A stretch of 64,000 bases of DNA from Plasmodiophora brassicae (Eukaryota > Endomyxa > Phytomyxea > Plasmodiophorida > Plasmodiophoridae): contig JASFAU010000016.1 of NCBI GenBank assembly GCA_039704465.1, positions 124,001 to 188,000 on the forward strand. The letters run 5' to 3'. The position numbers were made by a program, and so were the translations under genes. Positions within the stretch are counted from its first letter, which is position 1, and the number at the start of each line of letters is the position of its first letter. The notes beneath the pieces are model-generated. The model did no database searches. It was not told where the DNA came from and saw only the letters and a program-made list of their open reading frames with translations. Shown here one piece after another: positions 30,610-41,002 of the stretch.

Positions 30610-32101
30610 CTAGCGGCGTTCGACCTGCTGGAAATCGTCGAGCAGGCCACGGACCAGCTGCATCGCGCTGTCCAGTTGGTCGGCGTCGACGCCAAAGTCC
30701 GCGACGGCGCGAGACACGCCGCGGCGCTGGATCGCGGACAGCTCGTCGACGTAGAGCTGCAGGAGGTCGTGGACGGGTTCGGCGCTGGTCCACTGCGCGA
30801 CCGCTTTAACGGGAACGCGCGCATGCAGCTCGGGTTCACGTTCGCCGCCTTCTCCGGCGAACGGCGACGTTGCCGGAACGAGCGCCTCGTTGAGAACGCA
30901 GTCGGCGGGCCACGGGCGGGACGCGTCACGACCCATCGTGCACGAGTACTGTGCCGATGGAACGACCGACGACGATGGACGGTTGGACCACCAATCCTCG
31001 AACTGGACGGCGTTATCCGGATGCAACGGTGTCCCATGAAGCGTCCCGACACGAACAGACGGGTTCGTCGCCAACCGCTCGGCGAGGTCGTTACTGCTGA
31101 AGTGTTTCGAAGCCAGACGATAGACAGACGAACCCGCGTGCAAGGCCAGGCCGTGCAAGGCGGGTGTCTCGTGGTGATCAGCAGGGCGCATGTGCACTTG
31201 AAGGTTCGCAATTGGGTACAGCCCAGCAAAGGACACGAGTTCCTCAAATGCGGAACGACGACGAGCATGAGGTCGCGTGTGGGCGTGCACGGCGAAGACG
31301 AGCAGACGCTGCGACGACGACCCGCACAGATCGTCGCGAACGTCTTCCAGGACCGACATCGCAGCAGGGCCGAACATCGTGTCGATGTCGACGATGCTCT
31401 GGATGCACTGCAGCGAATCACACTTCTCGATCTGGAGACAGGCGCGCCTCGATGAACACAAAGGCGGACGGGAAACCAGCTTGGCGTTACCTGGTGGCGG
31501 GCGCGGTCGACCGCGTCTTCGAGCGCGTCCGCGTTCAGATCAAGGCCGGCTTCGGCGCCATCACCTGCGGTGGTCGAAGACAGCCGGCACTGGCTGGTGT
31601 CGTCGAGCTCGATGCCGTTCTCGTACAGCAGGTTCATCCACTACGCCATTGTATGATTTCTAATCCGGGACGTAGTTTGTCACCGTAAGCAACGAACCTG
31701 TCCCTCCCCGGGCGTAGCCGTCGCTGTGTACATGTCGCTTCGTCCAGCCCTATCGAAAAACGTTTCAGCGACAGTGCTCGAAGAGAACAGTGGACACCAA
31801 TTCCAACCAGGTCTCACTGGCAAGTTCAGCACCGACAACGGGCAGATTCAGGGAGGGCGGGCGCTCAAATTTACTGCGGTCATCGTACATCACAACACGT
31901 GGACGCACACCATGATCTCCGACGTTGACGAACGCCTCGTGGAGAACGTCGCTGTCGCCGTGCCGGCGACGGTTTTCCTACGCGATGCGCCATATCACAG
32001 CAGGTCCAACCGGGCTCCGGTGTCCCCACCTCCATGTTGATCATGTGCGCGCCGATCGCGTTGGCGCATGACCCGAACTGGAGCTGGACGACCTCGCGCA
32101 T
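30610..32101 (-). CDS. MSTO1: Misato/DML1 tubulin-like protein
   Basis: The N-terminal exon starts at 32101 with MREVVQLQFGSCANAIGAHM, the Misato segment-II start (REVLTLQLG in animals). A GTGGGG...GTAG intron leads to ENRRRHGDSDVLHEAFVN, then VRPRVVMYDDR. A later exon (from about 31637) has NADALEDAVDRARHQ joined to IEKCDSLQCIQSIVDID, the family EECDxLQGFQ block. It runs to the stop at 30610 with TLHGTPLHPDN and a helical C-terminus. Misato/DML1 is a tubulin-related cytosolic and mitochondrial outer-surface protein needed for mitochondrial morphology and TCP-1-dependent tubulin assembly. The first two exon joins are clear; the third is approximate. Confidence 0.85.
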
Positions 32102-32552
32102 CCCTTCGTTCTTCTGGTGCCTTCAGTCTTGTGAATGTGGCAGGCCACCGTTCTACGCAGTCCGTGACAAGTGACGTGCAGTTCGGACTCTGCACCTGTG
32201 GAGCGGCGCGGATGTCACGATTCGCGACCCGATTTTCCTGGACGAGTGCACGGATCTATGGAGCGCGGCCAACGTTCAATCCGGGCGGATTGCGACATTG
32301 CTCCATACTAGCGGTCGGGGCCCGCTTTGATTCGCGTATAACTTAGGTGTGACCGTTTATCAGTGAAGGGACGCTCGGTGGGACTTTCGAGTTCCAGGCA
32401 CTTGCTGCACCTCGCTTGGTTGCGCGCACCAAACCACGGCGGCTGTCTTCCTGGCAAGGCTACTTTCTTCCTGGTGCCAAGTTCTGCGCGGCTGTCAGTT
32501 TGCTGCCTCGGCGAGAAGGACCCCCCCTTGTATATGAGAATGTATTCGAGCA
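32102..32552. other. intergenic stretch
   Basis: Upstream of Misato and downstream of the unknown gene at 32553-33494. Contains only shadow frames. Confidence 0.5.
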
Positions 32553-33494
32553 TCAGTCATCCTCGCTTGGCGCCCCTCCACGTTTCCCGCCTGATGCTTT
32601 CATCCATCCCCAGAACGTGTCGTACAGGTCGACGAGCACGTCGCCATCACCGATCTTCTCGAGCGCTTCTGGTACACTGGCCCCTGAGTAGAGAATTGAC
32701 ACGGGACTCGCGAGAAACTTGAAGCCGGGCTCGTCGTTCTTCGTGATGCTAACCCAATCGCCATGGAGAACGGGACCGTTTTTCGACCTCAGAAGGACGC
32801 CACCTTCCATCGTTTCGGCTTTGACGTCCCCAGAGAGCGCGATCACCATTTGCGGGCCGTCCTTCACCTGCAGGAGCAGGTCCGCTTTCTATTTGAGCGA
32901 CAAGCTACGACCCTTGCCCTTCTTGCTTAGGCGGTGGTTCCGCAGGAGCGTGTCAAGTTTCGAGACCTGGGTCACATCTCCCGTGTGTTGCGAATGGGCC
33001 ACCTCAATCTCGATTGGGCAGGACACCAGTTGCCCGCACCGTTCGCCTTCGAGCACCTCGCCAGCGACCAGACCGCCGTTGGTCCTCCACGCCGCCGACC
33101 CACTCCAGACCAATGGTGATCCTGATCCACAAATCGCCAGGTTACACTATGCATTCAATGTGCAGGAGCGGTGCATACCGCCGTCAAGGAGGCGGTCCCT
33201 CCAGTGGACGCCCAGGTCCTCCAGCTTGCCGTTCAACGACCTCTTGAACACCCCAACGGCGCGGGCGTGGGCGAGCGACTCCATCGACAAGTAGAGCTGA
33301 CCGTCAATGAAAATCATCGGAGATCTCGCAAGTCGAGTACAACTGTCACAGATCGGTACGTCCTCGTGAATCCATCTACGAAATTCGTCCGTTGTGACGG
33401 AATCCGCTACCAGAACCGTCGTTCCGATCGGCATCTCCCGGACGCGTCGCCTGCATTCAATGCGGTCGTGGAGGCGCGACGCCGGGACCTCCAT
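32553..33494 (-). CDS. unknown protein, three exons
   Basis: All three exons are read in one minus-strand register and are separated only by TAG codons, which fall in removable GT-AG segments. One is 57 nt (GTATGC...GGATCAG, near 33160-33100). The other is 99 nt (GTCTCG...CTGCAG, near 32965-32867). The spliced product is about 262 residues. It starts MEVPASRLHDRIECRRRVRE, has a C-x2-C pair (CDSC), then a beta-rich half (DGPQMVIALSGDVKAETMEG then GPVLHGDWVSITKND) and an acidic end (APSEDD). I do not recognise the family. If the segments are not introns, the gene is a pseudogene with two stops. Confidence 0.6.
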
Positions 33495-33625
33495 ATTGTG
33501 TGCTGTCGGGCAACGGCTCGATTGACCGAGTGGCGGACACTCATCGCATTATTATTGTGGCCCCGGTCGCCCGGTCCATTGTCTCGTCCTACGGTACGTA
33601 AGCCTCGATGACGACGACGGCAACT

Positions 33626-33961
33626 TGCTCTTTCAAATTTCCTGAAACGCCAAATTCCACTTCGACTTGCTTCCTTGGAGGTTCCCGTTTCCGCACTACG
33701 GGAGACGAGTTCTGCAGAGGTAGACATACATTGTCATCATTATTGCATGCTCTTGAAAAGCAATGCTACAAAGTCAAGGTACTCCGACTGGCGCTTGCGA
33801 TCGTCACCACATTGCTTTTAAGAGCACGCGATAATGGTGCCAATGTATGTCTACCTCTGCAGAACTCGTCTAAACATTCTAGCGCCTGTAGCGCGGAAAC
33901 GGGAACCTCCAAGGAAGCCAGTCGAAGTGGAATTTGACGTTTCAGGAAATTTGAAAGAGCA
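33626..33961. repeat. fold-back (near-palindromic) repeat
   Basis: The left arm starts TGCTCTTTCAAATTTCCTGA at 33626, and the right arm ends with its reverse complement at 33961. Matching continues inward with few differences through AAATTCCACTTCGACT, CTTCCTTGGAGGTTCCCGTT and GTAGACATACATTG to a centre near 33793. Each arm is about 150 bp; the loop is tens of bases. This is a fold-back or MITE-like element. A transcript would form a long hairpin. I see no convincing target duplication. Confidence 0.85.
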
Positions 33962-34680
33962 CTTTCATTGCGGTAACGAAGCTGGAAGGCGTCCGAATTG
34001 GGGTCACCCAACTCCAAACCCGGACGTTTCTCGAGAAGGGTAATCGTATAGTCGAAATCAACCGTAGGAAACGTACTATCCTATGACACATTCATGGAGA
34101 GCCTGTTGTGGTGTCGACGGGCCAATTGCATCGGATCCAATTCCATCCGAGGACTGACGACAGGATTGTTAAGGGCGTCCTCAGCGAAGAACCCTCTTGG
34201 AGGAAACTTGCGCACAATGGGATTCGGATGTTGCGCCATGAGCTCGCGCCGTGCAAGGCCCCGCACACGACTACGGCGACGATGACGACGGGAGACGACG
34301 CTTGCCGCACCAGGATCCTATTTAAAGCCCGCCCTTTGCCGAGCCGGGGATGGCCAAAAATACCTGTCTGCACTTGTCTGTCTGCACTGTCCCTCCCTGA
34401 CGCCCGATGTACTACCGGCACTAATTCAGCACTTTGGGGCCTTTTGTTCCCAGTACTGCACTAATTCGGCACTATCGGGGGGTTCTCCCAGGTAGTGAGC
34501 CAGCGGCTACCAGAGGGTGTCGCACATGATAGCGCTGGATATTTGGTGTACGGGACGGCGGCGCATCGCGAGGGACGGGACGCTGAGCGTGGCGGCGCAA
34601 CCAAGCACGCCAGTCACCACGGGGGCCAGTGCTGCGTGCATGTGTTTACTAGGACGGGGACACTCGACCACAAGCATCGG
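33962..34680. other. intergenic stretch after the fold-back repeat
   Basis: No supported gene. A phrase ACTAATTC(A/G)GCACT occurs twice near 34421-34465 as a small direct repeat. The rest holds shadow frames. Confidence 0.45.
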
Positions 34681-35950
34681 TCATCCGTGCTGCCAGGATG
34701 GGTCGGTGGTGCCAACGATGGAGTGCGCGTTGAGCGCCGCGACGTCGTCGTCGGTCAGGCGCCATCCGAGGCACATTGCGTTTTGGGCGGCCTGCAGGCC
34801 GTTCTTTGCCCCAGCAACAGGGACCGCTCCTGGAGGCGCCATGATCATTGCTCGATACGCCGTCACTCAGCCGCGTGTACCTTTGGACATGACCCAGTTG
34901 AGTGCGACGGCCGGAACAGGGACGGCATGGTGCTGGGCGATCCGACGCATTGTGTCGAGTAGCGGCTCCAGTTCCTCCATCTTGTAATCGCTGAACCTGC
35001 GCCCGGATGGAGGTGGATTCGACGCCGAGTACTTGCCGGTCAGGCGACCCATCCCAAGCGGGGAATACGCCAGCAGGACGATCCCGGCGTCTCGGCACGC
35101 ATCGACCATCCCGTTCTCCAAAGGCAGCGTCCTCGTCAGGCTAAATTCGACCTGGTTCGTCGCCAGCTGGATCCCGTGCTCATCACGAAGACGCTCGTAG
35201 ACCGTCATCAGCTCCTCGACGGAATAGTTCGACACGCCGACCGTCTTTGTCCAGCCTTGGCGAACGGCTTCAGCCAATGCATCCGCGATGGTGTTCAACG
35301 ACACCTGATGAATCGGGCCATGGACCTGCACAGGGCACGATCTCGTCAGTGCAGGACATTCGGGAGCACACGCAGGATATACCTGATAGAGCTCGACGAA
35401 GTCGACACCGAGCCGCTGCAGGGAGTTCTTCAGGGCGTCAAGCAGCACCTCGGGGTAGTTGGTCTTGCCGGGCAGCGGCAGGAATTTCGTGGCAATGGCG
35501 ACCTTGTCCCGCACCTTGTCACGAGCAATGAACCGACCGAGCAGGCGCTCGCTCTCGCCATTGCCGTACTTCTCGGCTGTATCGAACAAGTTGATCCCCG
35601 AGCGGATCGCCGTGCGGAACGCGTCCATGTCGTCGGCCTCGCTCTCCGGCGTCCACTTCCACGTCGGCCGGTCGCCCCAGCTCCAACACCCGACCGCGAC
35701 CGGCGCGATATCCACCGTGTCCGCCAGCACGACCTTCGTCGACGCAGTCGGGATCTGTGCACGCAGAACACACCACCAGTCAGGAAACGCCGAAGCTGCA
35801 CATACGCGGTCGCGCGCACGCGAATGCTCGTCAGGGGTTCGGTCGCATGCGGTTCGGCAACTTCCGCCTGCGAGCTCAGCAGCCGCCCCGCATAACGTCG
35901 CCCAGGCGCGACGATCCACACTCGCGCACGCATCATCAGAGGCCACGTAG
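34681..35950 (-). CDS. aldo/keto reductase
   Basis: Minus strand. The barrel starts near 35740 (STKVVLADTVDIAPVAVGCW). It has the catalytic Asp/Tyr in GINLFDTAEKYGNGESE, the Lys in VAIATKFLPLPGK, and LYQVHGP with the catalytic His, where a 57-nt GTATAT...GCAG intron sits between LYQ and VHG. Later blocks are KTVGVSNYS, LATNQVEFSL and LLAYSPLGMGRLTGKY. A second intron near 34890-34840 leads to PVAGAKNGLQAAQNA (cofactor phosphate-binding end) and the stop at 34681. It is an NADPH-dependent carbonyl reductase; substrate unknown. The N-terminus is unresolved: either a long leader in the barrel frame or a spliced presequence-like exon (RYAGRLLSS) in another frame. Confidence 0.88.
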
Positions 35951-36192
35951 GTACTGTAGTAAAGCCGGCCATGCGCCCGCAGATTTTCCCAGTTCGACAC
36001 CTCGCACTTAACCGTCATCGTCGTCTTCCGCAACGGGGACGCTGCCTGGCAGCACGCGGCAGCGCTGAACCGTAGCCAGCCATCGGTAGACGACACGCGT
36101 TGTATATGGTCGTACTTGCCGCTATCTCCAGACGTCACGAGCAGGCCTGACGGCAGGTGTATTTTGGGAAACGGCGTCGTGATCAGGCGCTT

Positions 36193-36456
36193 TCAGTTGG
36201 GGAGATCATCTTCGAAGACTAGTTCGCCCAAGGGCGCATTGTCGGGTTCCACTGGCAGCGTCGCCTGCAGGATGCTTTCGTCGAACCGCGTTTCGTCGCC
36301 GACGTCGACAGGGGCGTAGCCGGTCCCCATCACGTCTCCCGCGGCGGCGCTCTCCTGCACCTGATCACGTGCGGCTGGGACTGCACGGGCGCCCGGCTTG
36401 CCTGTCATCGAGAACGCCCGGCACGGCCTGCGTAGCAGTCGTGCGGGCCGCCACAT
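36193..36456 (-). CDS. small hypothetical protein with presequence-like start
   Basis: An 87-codon minus-strand frame from an ATG. The first 16 residues (MWRPARLLRRPCRAFS) are Arg-rich and amphipathic, as in mitochondrial presequences. The remainder is acidic, ending LGELVFEDDLPN. No family is recognised. It could be chance, since the opposite strand is open too. Confidence 0.35.
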   Translation of the reverse strand: MWRPARLLRRPCRAFSMTGKPGARAVPAARDQVQESAAAGDVMGTGYAPVDVGDETRFDESILQATLPVEPDNAPLGELVFEDDLPN

Positions 36457-36691
36457 TCGCGCTCTCTGTGACTTGAACGGAATCGGAGGCTCCGGGCCCG
36501 TAACTCACAGTGACTGCACGAGCAATCATCATTACCACGATTCAGATGCCCGGAAGGCATCGCCCCTTCGGAGCTCGGCAACGACGTTATAATGCAGCCT
36601 ACAGCCCACTTTGCCATCGCCACTGTGGGCCGTCCTAGTTGCCCTACAGATGGCAACCAACCATGGAGCTGTAAGGTCCCCAGTTCAAGGC

Positions 36692-37989
36692 ATGAGGTCC
36701 CCCAAAAAAGTCCCGGTGACCGGCGTGGACGAACGGCCCGTCCCGCAAACCGCGCCCCGCATGGCAGCAGCGGCAGCGGAGGAGGCGCTGTTCGCCCAGC
36801 TGAACGGTGCGTTTGACAGCGACCCGCTGATGGACGAGCTGGGCCTGGTGCTGTCGGCAGCCCCGACCGAGTTTGGCGACACCAGCGGCGACGTCGGCGC
36901 GGGTGGCGAATCCGGGGCCGCCGACGGGGGTCGGTTGCTGGGGACGGCGGCAACGGGCACGCTGCTGATTCGCGTGCCTGTGCAGGGCCGCCGTTTTACC
37001 ACAATCACCACAAGCTCGGCATTGCGTTCTATGCCATCCCGATTCTTATGCGGTACGTGTCCAGGCTGTTCAACGACATGCGACGAAGGCTTCTCGGTAA
37101 ACCGCGCGCATCGTCATCAGTGCTTCGACGCCTGTACTTACTGACCCCCACTTGTACAGACGAACCGGGCGCCCCAGTCGACGCGATTCTCATGCACCAG
37201 GTTACCCGGGCCCTGCTTCTGGTCAACGCAGACCATTACACGGCCTGGGCGCAGCGTCGTCGCCTGATCACGCGTTCCGTCGTTGACGAGGCCGACGAGC
37301 TCCGCCTGGTCAATTTGATCTTCTCGAAGCACCCGAAGAGCGGCGAGGCCTGGGCGCATCGTCGATGGCTGCTGGGCCGGCTCGGCCCCGCGTACTTTGA
37401 CGCCGAGCTCGCATCGTGCGATCGGTTCTGCGACGTGTACCCGCGAAACTATTACGCCTGGACGCACCGCCGATGGATCACTGATCAAATGTCGGACGTC
37501 GGCGCGCTCCTCGAACGGTCTCGCCAGTGGATTGCCGTCCATGTGTCCGACTTTAGCGCGCTGCACCATCGCGAGACGCTGCTGGTACGCGTCGCCGACC
37601 TGGCCCTGCTGGACGACGAATTCGATACCGCCCATCGGCTCTGCCGGCTGTACCCTGGGCATGAAAGCCTGTGGCAATTCCTCCGTTTCCTCTGGACCCA
37701 TTTCCGGCGTCTCGCCACCGACGACGACCTGCTGGTGCGACGAGCAACGGAGATGGCGTTTGCCGACGAGTGCATCCGCGATGACGACTCCGCGTTCTTC
37801 GAGCGTCAACGTGGGTACGCGGCATCGTACCAGGTCTGGCTGGTCCAGGACGACGTCGCCAGCAGCGACTCCGCTCGAAGAGCGGCCATTGACCTGTGCG
37901 AACGACAGCGCCAGTGGTGCCCGGCGCATCGTGTCTTCTGGCGCCGACGTGCCGACCAGCTTCTGAATGTCGAATATACGGCCCGATGA
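36692..37989 (+). CDS. PTAR1: protein prenyltransferase alpha-type subunit (PTAR1)
   Basis: Exon 1 ends at 36902 and exon 2 is 36986-37989, with an 83-nt intron in phase 1. The start may be 36692 or 36761 (MAAAAAEEALFAQL), which aligns with the usual PTAR1 start. PTAR1 blocks follow: DPLMDELGLV, HKLGIAFYAIPILMRYVSRL, NADHYTAWAQRRRLI, KSGEAWAHRRWLL, YPRNYYAWTHRRWI, WIAVHVSDFSALHHRETLL and LYPGHESLW. The tandem helical PPTA repeats wrap the beta subunit. In animals PTAR1 pairs with the RabGGTase beta subunit as GGTase-III, geranylgeranylating the SNARE Ykt6 and FBXL2. Confidence 0.92.
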
Positions 37990-38229
37990 TGAAGCGCTGC
38001 TATGTGCACGCCGTTATCAACACGTCGTGGCGTTGCACTAGCCCGGTGCTGTTCGTGTGGCGCTGTCACGACCTATCCGTCGGAGGCGCGGCTCCGAGTA
38101 GCCGACTCCGCGTCCTGCCGCATCAGTTGCCGGTTGCGACCCAATGACAGCAACGCGCGCATTGGGACAATTGTATTCGTTATGGACATGGGATGGCGCG
38201 CAATCGCGCTGGGGGGCGGGGGCAGACGC

Positions 38230-38723
38230 TCAGCTGACTTCGTGGAGGGCGTCGTAGATCGTGCCTTCCTCCGCGACGAACTTGCCGGGCTCGTCCTTGA
38301 ACCGGTTCTTGGCGGCGCTGGACGGCTTCACGATCGTCCAGGAGATGTCGTCCGGTCCGCCCTCCTTCGCGTCCGGCACCGGATGGCCTTCAGGCGATTC
38401 GTTGGCGCTGGCCCCCGGGGCGGCCGTGGCTCCGGGCCGGTGTACCCTTCCTGAATGCGCTCGACGATCAGGGCCCGAATGCCGTCGGCGTTCGGCGCTT
38501 CGCCGAGGCCATCGAGCATGGCCAGGGCCTCCTTCAGCGATCGCTGACGCATGGAGCGCGCCGGCAGGCGATCGATGGCGGGTAGGCGGTCCATGATCAG
38601 GCCGATCTCGACGTCCGCGCTGGACAGGTTCGGGTCGGCGGGCGCCGGGCCGCAGTCGACGGCCGTCGCCGGCGCCTGGCTAGAGACGCACCACGTGAAC
38701 GCGCGCTTGAGGCCCATCACCAT
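38230..38723 (-). CDS. unknown protein, two exons
   Basis: Exon 1 (from about 38723, MGLKRAFTWCVSS as an alternative start) has a helical block SLKEALAMLDGLGEAPNADG then IRALIVERIQEG. A 38-44 nt GTACAC...GCCAG intron joins it in phase 2 to ANESPEGHPVPDAKEGGPDD, ending YDALHEVS at 38230. About 150 residues. The Arg/Ser-containing start could be a mitochondrial presequence. No family is recognised. The splice join, which continues one composition and frame, supports a real gene. Confidence 0.55.
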
Positions 38724-39048
38724 CCCCACACCCAGCTGTCGGTCTGCTCCTCTGTCCACAGACGCGCACCAGTCGCCGCTGCCGGTGCTAGTCCTACGTG
38801 TCCACACTGTGCCCGAGTCCTGATGCATGTTCCCAGTCACAGCCCCGATCGGTAACATTGGCCAGTGGGCGCGGCGCCGCCAAGTACGTAGGTAGGTGGC
38901 AGCGCTGCTGCCCCCCAGACGCCCCCGCGGCGAACCTTCCCCTCGCTGTGGCCGAACAGGCCCAGCACGTCCCCGCCGCAGCGACCGACACGCGCTCTCG
39001 TCTAGTATATACAGAGAAGCGGATACCTATCGACCGGTCTATTATACG

Positions 39049-39452
39049 CTAGCCGAGCGTCGGCACCTGGTTCCGGACCAGCCCCTGCTGCTTCTTCCGG
39101 GCGCGGTGCTGCCGGACGCGCTCCCGAACCTTGGCCCGCTGGATCTCGATCTGCCGCGCCCGCTCCTCCGACGGCAGCTTCTCGATCTTCGCCTTCTGGT
39201 TCAGCCGGTCTGCCGCACACACGGTATCGTTAGCCCAGCGTGCGCGCGTCGTCGTCGGTGCGACCCCCGTAACGTGGGCGTCCCCTTACAATTGCGCATG
39301 TACGTCCGCATCCGCTGCCGGTTCGGGTTGACCCTGGGCGCCGCTGCCGCCGACGGTTTAACGTCGACAGGCGCCGCCGTCGACGGTCGGTCGGCGCTGG
39401 CGTCGTCGGCGCCGGCCAGATGCGCCATCCCGTTGTTGTCGTCGAGGCCCAT
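39049..39452 (-). CDS. small basic-domain protein (bZIP-like basic region)
   Basis: Exon 1 starts at the ATG at 39452 (MGLDDNNGMAHLAGADD), with an acidic and Ala/Pro-rich stretch and NPNRQRMRTYMRN. A GTAAGG...GGCAG intron of about 90 nt joins YRLNQKAKIEKLPSEERARQ, then IEIQRAKVRERVRQHRARKK and the end NQVPTLG. About 105 residues. The repeated R/K-rich helical pattern resembles the basic region of bZIP-like nucleic-acid binders, but no leucine zipper is seen. A nuclear DNA/RNA-binding role is a guess. Confidence 0.55.
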
Positions 39453-39663
39453 GGCACGCACCGAGGTCGGGCCGCGCCGCGCGCACTGCGCTGACGTGCC
39501 GCGCCGCTGCCAGGTTGGCTGCCGGGGCACCGCCACGGACCAATCGCGTTCGCTGGGTCGTTCGTTGTTCGGCGACAGCCACACCTGCCTGCCAATTGGG
39601 GCCCAACGCTGGTATGTATGTACAAACAGGCGCAGGCAACGGTTTAGTGGGAACGACTGCGGA

Positions 39664-40685
39664 TCAGGAGAGGAGCGATGCGATGCCCGGGAGGAAGTGG
39701 CGTCGACAGAAGACCCTGCCGTCGAAGACGTGCACGGCATCGCTCCTGCCGAGGGCGTGCGGCGCCGAGTGCTCGCACACGAGGCACTCCTGGTGGAAGA
39801 CGGCGTCGGATCCGGTGGCCGAGAACCCGCCGAATGCCAGCCCGCACTGGACGGCCTGCTTGCACGCGCCGCACGTTGGCAAGGCGCCCCGCGTGCCCTC
39901 CGTTGCATGGTGCTGCTCGCATCGGACGGTCATGTCGCGCCCAACGTAGAACCGGGACGCGGCCAGCTTCGCCGGGCAGTCCTTGCATCTGAAATGGTCG
40001 TCGTGCCAAACCCTGCCGAGCGCTCGGACGACAGTCTGGTCCAGGTGCACCGGTCCGTCGCACGCGTCGCAGGTCTCCTTGAAGCGCCTGGCGAAATCAT
40101 CGGCGCACAGCACGTCGCCGTCGATGATGACGTGCGGCGCGTCGCGAAGTTCGCACCGACAGGCGCTGCAGACGTGGCAGTGCACGTGCAGTGTGCGATC
40201 GCCGATCTGCAGGTAGTCTCCAGGCGGAATCGGCAGGTGGCACTGGGAGCACGACATGCACTCGTCAGGGACCGGCGCCGGCGCGTGCGACATGCAGCAG
40301 ACGTCCTTGTCGTCGTTCTGGGTGAAGGAGTTGCTGCCCAGAAGGCTGACGTTGCAGACCTTGCAGCGGAAGTGGTGCTCGTGCCACGCCTGGTCGCCGA
40401 TCTTCAGTGCCCGGCCCAGTATCGGCTCCCGACAGGTTGTACAGCGCGGGGCGAACCTCTGCGACGACGTTAAGTGCTTAGCAATTCAGTACCGGGTGGC
40501 TCCCTGACCTCGGCAAAGCATTCCGGGCAGTACGCGGCAGCGTTCCGCTGAACATAGCCCAGACCGGCCAGGCCCGTTCGACACGCGGAACATGTGAAGC
40601 ATGCGGCGTGTAAGTCGCCAATACCGGGTACGGTCACGCGCCGGCTTTCCAGCGCGTTGTGGCAGCCAGTGCACACGGTGGACAT
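39664..40685 (-). CDS. five-LIM-domain protein
   Basis: Exon 1 is 40685-40509 and exon 2 ends at 39664, with a GTCAGG...CGCAG intron of about 50 nt in phase 0. Five LIM domains in order begin CTGCHNALE, CTTCREPIL, CSQCHLPI, CDACDGPV and CGACKQAV, each with the family W/H-x2-H/C-x2-C-x2-C middle (for example WHDDHFRCKDC). The protein is almost nothing but LIM domains, like FHL/PINCH-type adaptors, which dock on actin- or adhesion-linked partners or transcription factors. Upstream in-frame codons exist before 40685, so a longer N-terminus is possible. The opposite strand carries a long shadow frame. Confidence 0.93.
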
Positions 40686-41002
40686 CAGGGATGACGTTTG
40701 CTCGCGGCCAAGGGTCGTCTGCGGTCCCGAGGCAGGCGAACGCAGTCTAATTTCGGAAATGGAGCCGACCGTAATGGCACCAAGTTTAGAAGGCAGCGCC
40801 GAGCACCGGGTCGAACCTTGCATGGCGCGTAGCCGGCGTGTTCCAGCACACGTTTGTACAGAGTCGCAAAACCGGCGACAACTGGCCCGGTCCACAGCAC
40901 AGAGCAGAGCCGAATCTCGACACGCGATCGTCACAGTCTGGCTGCAGGCGAAACCCAGCGATGCTGACGGACGCGTCTGCGTACCCTGGCGCAGGTGCCG
41001 CG

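Noticed and set aside
30348..31637. 429-codon minus-strand frame
   Set aside because: Only its first about 50 codons belong to a Misato exon. After the GTAACG donor the true protein is in another frame, and the rest is Arg/Ser-rich noise.
32553..33494. TAG reassigned to an amino acid in this organism
   Set aside because: TAG ends TERT and the SIL1-like gene, and both in-frame TAGs here sit in plausible GT-AG introns.
34495..34987. Two overlapping plus-strand frames of about 155 codons
   Set aside because: They are antisense to the last exon of the aldo/keto reductase, which has family motifs.
38896..40473. 525-codon open frame on the plus strand
   Set aside because: Antisense to the LIM protein and to the basic-domain gene, both of which have recognisable domains on the minus strand.
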